Source: Paraescarpia echinospica (Eukaryota; Annelida; Polychaeta; Sabellida; Siboglinidae). From it: a DNA stretch of 64,000 nucleotides. The stretch spans positions 54,595,526 through 54,659,525 of the forward strand of contig CM034541.1 in NCBI GenBank assembly GCA_020002185.1, given 5' to 3'. The position numbers and the translations under genes were made by a program. The notes beneath the pieces were generated by a model. The model was not told the origin of the DNA, searched no databases, and saw only the letters and a program-made list of their open reading frames with translations. This document shows, piece after piece, positions 61,801 through 64,000 of this stretch. Positions within the stretch are counted from its first letter, which is position 1; each line of letters begins with the position of its first letter.

Positions 61801-63010
61801 ACAAGAAACCTCCATGTCTCCACAGGTATTAGGAAAATGTAGGAATCTGCAATAATACACTGCATAATGTTCTGAGTGGTGGCAATTTAGATATTACTTT
61901 TAATAAACTCTATAATTATTTTGGAGTCCTTGTCTCGGCATCTTTGAATGAAAACCAGTAAGCACATTACACAAAGCTGGCAACCATGCAGTCACACTCA
62001 CCGCATAGCAGTTGCATTCTGGGATATCACGTCCAGTTGCATTACAGAAGCCGTGCCAGGAGCAGTCATTGTCACAGGTCGGAGTGTTGCAGTCCTCTCC
62101 TCCCCAGCCTGATGGTTAGGATAATAAAATAAGTCATCATAAACAGTGATGACGCAAGAAAACTATGGCTGCTAACACAGTACAGCATCACATCACTTCT
62201 ACTTACACCATTTCAATCACAAATACAACTGCAGGTAGGCTTAGTCCAATAGTTTAGAACTTGCTAATTATACTGCCGAATGTTGTATAAATTTACAATT
62301 GACAAAATGTGTCAGAGAGTGTCAACGATACATAGTTCACACAAAAATACTGTAATTAATTATAATTGATTAACAGTTGCAATTACATAAAGCAAGTCAA
62401 TTACAATTATGAGACTTTAAAAACCAGAATAAACTTCGTTTGCTGGCAATAAACTGTTACAGGAGTCTTGAGTTTGCTCCCTTTAGAGATGCTCAATACT
62501 GAGATGGTCTCTTAGTACGAACCTAATGAGTTTTGAGATGACGAGAACACTCACCGGGCATACACATGCACACGTGGTCAGCGCTGTTGCACGAACCGTG
62601 CAAGGAGCAGTCGTGTTTCTCTCCGGGACATCCTGGTATCTCGCAGAGACTCCCACGATGCACTGAATCACACTCGCAGCGTGTGCCGTCCGCGCTACAC
62701 TTCCCACTACCTGAACACTCGCTGTTACACCCCTTGCCCGCGTAGCAGGGGTGGCAGACACACATCCCGCTCTCTGGGGGTGATTGGGTTCCGTTCACAC
62801 ACGGCTCGTCACAGGCCTTGCCCATCCAGTCATCTTGGCAGTTGGTGCAGCGAGGGGGGTCAAGGGTCACGTTACACACACCCCTGTGGTTACAGTCAGG
62901 GCCAGGGCAGTCAGGGATGTCACACGCCTCGCCCGTCCAGCCAGGGTAACAACCACACACATGCAGGGCACTGTTACAGGTGCCATGGCCAGAGCAGTCA
63001 ATGTTGTCGC
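25921..63010 (-). CDS. Giant EGF / VWD / LamG-type transmembrane protein (gene model of 21 exons, 5' partial)
   Basis: Proposed join on the - strand, 5' to 3': 63010-62555, 62108-62002, 61548-61386, 60246-60073, 59622-59151, 58812-58510, 58042-57243, 56314-56102, 54138-53977, 53612-53361, 52508-52377, 51667-51476, 50725-50612, 50023-49729, 48890-48773, 48364-40789, 40228-40029, 39528-38483, 38071-37974, 37348-37105, 35236-25921. Every junction is GT-AG and all phases close, giving about 7,477 codons. Order: about 1,180 residues of EGF-like repeats; a beta-rich domain (exons 14-15); nine modules of EGF, VWD-like (HxxTFDGxxF ... CxNNPxDDF), LamG-like (ending VDEIRIWN) and a C8-like cysteine cluster; one membrane helix; a cytoplasmic tail. 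It should be a type I surface protein. The start codon and signal peptide lie beyond the window. The architecture matches no named family I know. The joining is well supported; one gene rather than two is inferred from unbroken phase. Confidence 0.85.
35430..36236. repeat. 40-bp minisatellite, 20 copies
   Basis: Perfectly spaced 40-bp units containing CTATATTGCCAATACTGCTG and CTGTACACAGTGTAAC, varying mainly at GTACAC/GTAGAC and GGC/GAC positions. It lies in intron 20 of the giant gene. Each unit carries CTTGTTACAG on the - strand, which resembles a 3' splice site, but it is not a copy of the exon 21 junction. Confidence 0.96.
36240..37104 (-). other. Giant gene intron 20, right part, no feature recognised
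   Basis: AT-rich intron between the 40-bp minisatellite and exon 20; nothing recognisable. Confidence 0.5.
37105..37348 (-). CDS. Giant gene exon 20: linker with polybasic RRRRRR site, start of C8-like cluster
   Basis: Acceptor TGCCGCAG|GTACAAC, donor GTACAA|GTACGT, phase 1 in and 2 out. After an acidic, Ser/Pro-rich linker it reads SSRRRRRREVDPTLTV, then DFCDTLFNTGAMY, the first cysteine of the C8-like cluster. Six consecutive arginines before Glu (37182-37199) fit a furin-type cleavage motif. No other module has such a site, so the protein may be processed here. Confidence 0.9.
37974..38071 (-). CDS. Giant gene exon 19: module 5 linker
   Basis: Acceptor CTTCCAG|GAGCTTT, donor CTTACTG|GTGAGT, phase 2 in and 1 out. 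It reads SFGPFEIRENWNSTLFGNEP, then DLAYLWKFDELT, equivalent to the LYWDFNDGKG-type linker after LamG in other modules. Confidence 0.85.
38483..39528 (-). CDS. Giant gene exon 18: module 5 VWD-like and LamG-like domains
   Basis: Acceptor GATTGCAG|ATGCAACAG, donor GTACAG|GTGAGA, phase 0 in and 2 out; 348 codons. The first half continues the divergent VWD-like domain with CCDLKLVGLCGGCGDC. The second half is LamG-like: VMTVEFLVRTCV, MMSYSGSNRTLAILHLD, SQISLIIDNVNQRGQIYIF, GNLGLGRWQPSADG and CLDQLRIWY. The ATG at the exon start is not a translation start, since it joins in frame to exon 17. Confidence 0.9.
40029..40228 (-). CDS. Giant gene exon 17: EGF end and start of module 5 VWD-like domain
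   Basis: Acceptor GCCTGCAG|GAGACG, donor TTCTGG|GTAAGC, phase 1 in and 0 out. It reads GDEVCSTCTEGHEGPDCSF, then ACSVSPGKTTNFLGYTFSV and YYMIKTQHLSFW. This VWD-like start lacks the TFDG motif of the other modules, so module 5 is divergent. Confidence 0.88.
40286..40387. repeat. 33-bp tandem repeat, 3 copies
   Basis: Three copies containing AACATGAGGTCTGCTACTGA and CACAGTGAGGTCT in the intron between exons 16 and 17 of the giant gene. Confidence 0.92.
40789..48364 (-). CDS. Giant gene exon 16: 7.6-kb intronless exon with four VWD-LamG-C8-EGF modules
   Basis: Acceptor CCTTGCAG|CCAGCTG at 48364, donor GGCAAG|GTACGC at 40789, phase 0 in and 1 out; about 2,525 codons. Counting from the acceptor, EGF-like at about 8-75, then four modules of about 630 residues. 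VWD-like starts near 85, 700, 1340 and 1985 (clearest: MISTFDGSEYRY ... LGTCNNDPSDDF; GACGSCDNNPDNDF). LamG-like follows in each (ending VVDEVRIWN, HVDEIRIWN, TIDEIRVWK, AVDRVTIWD), then a WxF.EG.G linker, a C8-like cysteine cluster, and a C..GYWG..C ... CPGGA.N.C..HG.C EGF pair. Proposed role: extracellular stalk or adhesive region, inferred from domains. The GC content is clearly higher than in the neighbouring introns. Confidence 0.93.
48773..48890 (-). CDS. Giant gene exon 15: end of the beta-rich domain
   Basis: Acceptor ACACCGCAG|ACCACT, donor CATCTG|GTAAGT, phase 2 in and 0 out. It reads GPLSGTDSVTWYVSYIKSNA, then ISSVTVAMGTAGVCAEEPHL. It continues the exon 14 frame through the split glycine codon and finishes the last strands of that domain. 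Confidence 0.85.
48891..49728 (-). other. Giant gene intron 14, no feature recognised
   Basis: AT-rich intron without repeat array or recognisable element. Confidence 0.5.
49729..50023 (-). CDS. Giant gene exon 14: beta-rich domain with FGY and RPTRFRPG motifs
   Basis: Acceptor TGCCGCAG|GTTTCG, donor GTTGG|GTGAGT, phase 1 in and 2 out. About 98 residues. After CTIPCVQDHG and an acidic linker comes HFHCVSQGSNSALYAWFGYE, then VYLTLPADNMITTTNDGA and RPTRFRPGMHDN. The FGY.N ... N.. ... RPT.F.PG pattern recalls, from memory, a beta-sandwich domain common in bacterial and microbial-eukaryote surface proteins; I cannot confirm it without a profile search. Exon 15 completes the domain. Confidence 0.88.
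50033..50182. repeat. Degenerate ~25-bp repeat beside the exon 14 acceptor
   Basis: Five or so imperfect copies of GTTCATGAACATGTTC(G/A)CATGA starting about 10 bp upstream of the exon 14 acceptor. They are intronic and do not contain the AG itself. Confidence 0.65.
50612..50725 (-). CDS. Giant gene exon 13: EGF-like
   Basis: Acceptor GGTTTCAG|GTGGCAA, donor GAATCTG|GTAAGA, phase 1-1. It reads GGKICRCYSDETNGYWTGGN, then CDECIPGFLKPTCTECES. Laminin-type EGF pattern; last EGF before the beta-rich domain. Confidence 0.87.
51112..51356. mobile_element. Candidate MITE with 18-bp terminal inverted repeats
   Basis: The left end CCGTATGTTTTGGGACAC (51112-51129) and the right end (51339-51356, reverse complement CCGTATGTATTGGGACAC) match at 17 of 18 positions, 245 bp apart. 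Two further direct copies of the same motif lie at about 51062 and 51299. There is no coding capacity. The size and inverted ends fit a non-autonomous DNA transposon. A target-site duplication is not clear. It lies in the intron between exons 12 and 13 of the giant gene. Confidence 0.55.
51476..51667 (-). CDS. Giant gene exon 12: EGF-like
   Basis: Acceptor CACCCCCAG|GTAACTG, donor GAACCAG|GTCAGT, phase 1-1. It reads CTLPVGAAAPICMCKHGVEG, then CGVCIEHFDPSQQCKACEPN and CNVLCIHGDATEP. Cysteine spacing closer to laminin-type EGF. Confidence 0.88.
51978..52189. repeat. 53-bp tandem repeat, 4 copies
   Basis: Four copies containing TACACATGGAATATGAACAC and CCACATTGAGAGCTTCAG, in the intron between exons 11 and 12 of the giant gene. 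Confidence 0.93.
52377..52508 (-). CDS. Giant gene exon 11: EGF-like
   Basis: Acceptor TCCACAG|GAGAGCC, donor GCAATG|GTACGT, phase 1-1. It reads GEPDCMDHGVCRRIGNQSLC, then TCRPGFTDEDCSGLVCPGPDC. One EGF-like repeat of the CPG type. Confidence 0.88.
52857..52925. repeat. GT microsatellite followed by TA run
   Basis: (TG)n with one C interruption from about 52857 to 52895, then a (TA)n run at about 52905-52925. Confidence 0.95.
53022..53315. repeat. 49-bp tandem repeat, 6 copies
   Basis: Six copies spaced exactly 49 bp (53022, 53071, 53120, 53169, 53218, 53267) containing GGCGATATGTCAGGGGGTAC and GTAATCACCAGTGCCCCCT. Only a few substitutions, so a young array. Intron 10 of the giant gene, near the exon 10 donor but not including it. 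Confidence 0.95.
53361..53612 (-). CDS. Giant gene exon 10: EGF-like
   Basis: Acceptor GACTCCAG|GTGAATG, donor TGTCCAG|GTAGGA, phase 1-1. It reads CNKDLYDKPTCINCYQSMGP, then CIHGHEDPPFSQICVC, CYGGAACDVQCSNLGSC and CECELGYKGDLC. The CIHG type followed by a CPG type start. Confidence 0.9.
53977..54138 (-). CDS. Giant gene exon 9: EGF-like
   Basis: Acceptor TTGCCCAG|GTGATC, donor GCACAG|GTAAGG, phase 1-1. It reads GDLCTIRGCPGEGESCSGRG, then FCDIAEQECTCDDMWKGTGC and CPGTPDCNGT. One and a half EGF-like repeats of the CPG type. Confidence 0.88.
54538..55836. repeat. 46-47 bp minisatellite, about 28 copies
   Basis: Head-to-tail units containing ACATTCTGAGTCAGTAACAC and CACTACATTAACAGGGAACA, with short indels (ACATTACAGG against ACATTAACAGG). 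It lies in the intron between exons 8 and 9 of the giant gene. There are no unique spacers, so it is not a CRISPR-like array. Copies are very similar, suggesting recent expansion. Confidence 0.96.
56102..56314 (-). CDS. Giant gene exon 8: EGF-like repeats
   Basis: Acceptor TCTTATAG|GTTCGT, donor GGAGAG|GTACGT, phase 1-1. It reads CGAGPDGPLCNCTSEWMGLS, then CVHGDKQPDLTCLC, CMTGRGCNDTCNNYGTC and CTCEPGWR. Two to three EGF-like sets. Confidence 0.9.
56315..56944 (-). other. Giant gene intron 7, no feature recognised
   Basis: A + strand open frame of 88 codons (56439-56705) has no recognised similarity and could be a relic of a mobile element. Otherwise AT-rich intron. Confidence 0.45.
56945..57115. 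repeat. ~56-bp tandem repeat, 3 copies
   Basis: Three near-identical copies containing ACATTTATTTCAGGCAAATA and ATATAATTGGTACATATA, in the intron between exons 7 and 8 of the giant gene. Confidence 0.88.
57243..58042 (-). CDS. Giant gene exon 7: EGF-like repeats
   Basis: Acceptor CCCATCAG|CCGAGG, donor ATCATG|GTATGT, phase 2 in and 1 out. About 267 residues holding eight or nine EGF-like sets, among them CECGHGYFGDAC, CVCEPCYHGFYC, CSNHGNC, CNNRGDC, CTNCERGWMGGACEIPC, CDCTNVTTG, CNGQGTC and CNEGWYGEACELPDC. Largest EGF exon of the N-terminal part. Confidence 0.92.
58510..58812 (-). CDS. Giant gene exon 6: EGF-like repeats
   Basis: Acceptor CACTTCAG|TTGTTAC, donor CAACAA|GTAAGA, phase 2-2. 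It reads CYHGTPLRHDDGNWECVCE, then CYHGTTCDVFC, CDCGYEGWTGTYC, CSGHGECGTGGRCFCNTGW and CKDNCN. About 101 residues, three EGF-like sets. Confidence 0.9.
59151..59622 (-). CDS. Giant gene exon 5: EGF-like repeats
   Basis: Acceptor CACGGCAG|GTCCGG, donor AATCACT|GTGAGT, phase 1 in and 2 out. About 157 residues with CTCGTHYVGDRC, CVHGENVKGFCAC, CYHGVGC, CAGHGHCGASGACEC, CDGHGDC, CNPGYHGKACE and CVNCSSPYMGDACE. It shows the alternation of CPG..DC repeats and CVHG repeats. Confidence 0.9.
59884..60072. repeat. 29-bp minisatellite starting at the donor of giant-gene exon 4
   Basis: Six copies of a 29-bp unit containing GACTGAGCTCACAAGATAAG and TATCTGTGC. On the - strand the units read TGTGAGCTCAGTCGCACAG; the true donor and the next bases are G|GTGAGCACAGATA, a shortened first copy. 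So each unit carries a GTGAGC donor-like site. Confidence 0.85.
60073..60246 (-). CDS. Giant gene exon 4: EGF-like, flanked by junction-derived repeats
   Basis: Acceptor TGTTCCAG|GCAACTC, donor TGTGGAG|GTGAGCAC, phase 1-1. It reads GNSYAGEVCEDTSCPHGFYG, then CNLKGTCNSQTQECACDVGY and CPGDPMCG. About 58 residues, roughly one and a half EGF-like repeats. Its acceptor junction recurs several times upstream (60250-60575), and the repeat on its 3' side starts exactly at the donor (59884-60072). Confidence 0.86.
60250..60575. repeat. Diverged tandem copies of the exon 4 acceptor junction
   Basis: The junction on the + strand is GAGTTGCCTGGAACACAATG (60240-60259). Similar strings recur at about 60325 (TAGTTGCCTGCCAACACAATG), 60413 (GAGTTGCCTGCACACACAATG), 60492 (TAGTTACTGCCAGCACAATG) and 60560 (GAGTTGCCTGTGAACACAATG), spaced 67-88 bp. 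Each copy carries the last intron bases, the AG and the first exon bases. They are old and diverged. Confidence 0.78.
60601..61014 (+). pseudogene. 3' fragment of a non-LTR retrotransposon in intron 3 of the giant gene
   Basis: The + strand reads, with one stop and small losses, LDKQLEGCYTRMLQAAFNI, then QHLTNIELYSGMCKVT, EMASKAILWQPTHGRTK, AGRPAATYIDCLKEDVGL and MADD. This is the C-terminal block of a LINE reverse transcriptase (GCYTRMLR...LW.P.HG....GRPA.TY.D). A (GAGT)n run follows at 61045-61060, a simple 3' tail typical of such elements. It is 5' truncated and opposite in orientation to the host gene. Confidence 0.82.
61386..61548 (-). CDS. Giant gene exon 3: EGF-like
   Basis: Acceptor GGTCGCAG|GGTTGG, donor GAGACAG|GTAGGT. 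It reads GWYGRDCSKPCEHGTVIN, then CICDPCYSSAYC and CSGHGTCENDKCVCDDEE. One EGF-like unit of the C.HG type plus the start of the next. Confidence 0.84.
62002..62108 (-). CDS. Giant gene exon 2: EGF-like
   Basis: Acceptor AACCATCAG|GCTGGGG, donor TATGCG|GTGAGT, phase 1 in and 0 out. It reads GWGGEDCNTPTCDNDCSW, then HGFCNATG and CNCYA. It completes the CMCMPGW repeat begun in exon 1. Too short for an ordinary open-frame search; supported by phase and cysteine spacing. Confidence 0.82.
62109..62554 (-). other. Giant gene intron 1, no feature recognised
   Basis: AT-rich intron with no repeat array or mobile element seen. The other unlisted introns of this gene (37349-37973, 38072-38482, 39529-40028, 48365-48772, 53613-53976, 58043-58509, 58813-59150, 61549-62001) are similar. 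A short (AT)n run lies at about 58127-58148. Confidence 0.5.
62555..63010 (-). CDS. Giant gene exon 1 in window: EGF-like repeats
   Basis: Acceptor TTGCGCAG|GCGACAAC, donor GCCCG|GTGAGT. About 152 residues with five EGF-like cysteine sets: CSGHGTC, CNHRGVC, CVCHPCYAGKGC, CSGSGKC and CSLHGSC. It alternates CPG..DC type repeats with CVNG type repeats, as in the later exons. It begins inside a codon, so at least one more coding exon lies upstream of the window. Confidence 0.88.
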
Positions 63011-63084
63011 CTGCGCAACATGCACACATTGTTAGGTTTCTGTCTTGTTTCAACGCTACAGTCTATTGCTTTATTGGAAAATTA

Positions 63085-63233
63085 TGTTACATCTAGTATA
63101 AAGTGTATTTATTCTACTGTTATATCTAGTATAAAGTGTATTTATTCTACTGTTATATCTAGTATAAAGTGTATTTATTCTACTGTTATATCTAGTATAA
63201 AGTGTATTTATTCTACTGTTATATCTAACAAGA
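63085..63233. repeat. 33-bp tandem repeat, about 4 copies
   Basis: Units contain TCTACTGTTATATCTAGTAT and AAAGTGTATTTAT. The array lies just past the stem-loop at the 3' end of the CR1-like element and may be its simple-repeat tail or an expansion of it. Confidence 0.93.
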
Positions 63234-63244
63234 TTTAACAAGAT

Positions 63245-63273
63245 TGCCATCCAGAAAATTACTCTGGATGGCA
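63245..63273 (-). other. Stem-loop in the 3' UTR of the CR1/L2-like element
   Basis: TGCCATCCAGA and TCTGGATGGCA form a perfect 11-bp stem with a 7-base loop, about 50 bp past the retrotransposon stop. LINEs of the CR1/L2 group often carry a 3' stem-loop that their reverse transcriptase recognises; this use here is inference. Confidence 0.6.
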
Positions 63274-63321
63274 GGTGGACAAGGAAGCCTTTTGGCTTAT
63301 CGAGAGTCCAATACTTTTTAT

Positions 63322-64000
63322 CTACATGTATCCCGCCTTTTTTAGGTGTGTGTCGATTTTATTTTTAAACATATTCACGCTACTAGCACCAACACAATCA
63401 GGAGATAATCTGTTCCATTCATTTACAGTCCTTTGTGAGAATGAGAACTTTCTTATATCTAATCTACACTGCTCCTTTACTAATGTAGCTTCATGTCCTC
63501 TGGTCCTTCTATCTTTCTTAACTGAGAAAAAAATGTTTCTATCAATATTTTCATAACCATTCAATATTTTAAACACTTCTATGTGATCTCCCCTCAATCT
63601 CCTGGTCTCTAATGTTGTTAAACCACATTCTTTTAGGCGTATTTCGTAACTAAGATCCCTCAGATTTGGTATCATTTTAGTCGCTCTCCTCTGTACTCTT
63701 TCTAGCATATCTATGTCCTTCTTGCGATATGGCCTCCATGCTTGTATACAATATTCTAAATGAGGCCTCACTATTGTTTTGTACAGCGGTACTATTAATT
63801 CTTTTTTTTTATACGCTATATTTAGCCTAATTAATCCAAGGATTTGATTTCCCTTTGACGCTGCAATTCCGCACTGCTCTGAAACCTTCATATCAGCACT
63901 AATGGTTAACCCCAAGTCCTTTTCTTTTACAGTAGTACTTAGAACAGTACCCCCCATTTTATATTTTACCTCTTCATTTCCATGACCTGTGTGGAGGCAT
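63322..64000 (-). mobile_element. CR1/L2-like non-LTR retrotransposon, C-terminal end of reverse transcriptase, running off the window
   Basis: An unbroken - strand frame from the window edge to a stop at 63322-63324, about 225 codons. It reads KEKDLGLTISADMKVSEQC, then LYKTIVRPHLEYCIQAW, LERVQRRATKMIP, GLTTLETRRLRGDHIEVFKI, FSQRTVNEWNRL and NMFKNKIDTHL. This is the conserved region after the catalytic core in CR1-like reverse transcriptases. The frame has no breaks, so the copy is fairly young. It sits in an intron of the giant gene, in the same orientation, upstream of exon 1. Confidence 0.92.

Overview
This is nuclear DNA from an invertebrate animal. It has large spliceosomal genes with GT-AG introns, AT-rich introns and intergenic DNA, several decayed non-LTR retrotransposons and many minisatellites. 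The sequence does not fix the species. The insulin-receptor-type kinase requires a metazoan. From memory and unverified, minisatellites lying across exon/intron borders have been described in amphioxus, so a lancelet is possible, but other invertebrates fit as well.

Left part, + strand, 1-13889: the 3' half of an insulin/IGF-like receptor tyrosine kinase. Nine exons cover the transmembrane segment, the NPDY juxtamembrane motif, the whole kinase domain and a long C-terminal tail. The extracellular part lies upstream of the window. All splice phases agree. The kinase keeps GQGSFG, VAIK, DFGM and the YETDYY activation loop, but the catalytic HRD motif reads HCD. Its introns are full of minisatellites (1-866, 961-1135, 1642-2220, 2484-5452, 7480-10346). 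Several of these are built from the exon's own splice junction.

Middle, 13890-25346: intergenic sequence and probable 3' UTRs between two convergent genes. It holds a diverged AT-rich tandem repeat (20740-21480) and broken non-LTR retrotransposon fragments (22150-23165, 23590-23835).

Right part, - strand, 63010 down to 25921: one very large gene. I joined 21 exons with consistent phase throughout, giving about 7,477 codons with the 5' end still missing. The product starts with about 1,180 residues of EGF-like repeats and an unusual beta-rich domain with FGY and RPTRFRPG motifs. Nine repeats of a VWD-like, LamG-like, C8-like, EGF module follow. It ends in one transmembrane helix and a cytoplasmic tail of about 465 residues. 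Modules 1-4 lie in one 7.6-kb exon, module 5 is split over small exons, and modules 6-9 lie in a 9.3-kb terminal exon. I do not recognise a named family with this architecture.

The far right edge (63322-64000, - strand) is the 3' end of a CR1/L2-like retrotransposon with a terminal stem-loop, inserted in an intron of the giant gene. The two genes are unrelated in function. What they share is a repeat process that acts at exon borders: the receptor's transmembrane exon, its exon 3 and exon 4 of the giant gene each have junction-derived tandem copies on both sides.
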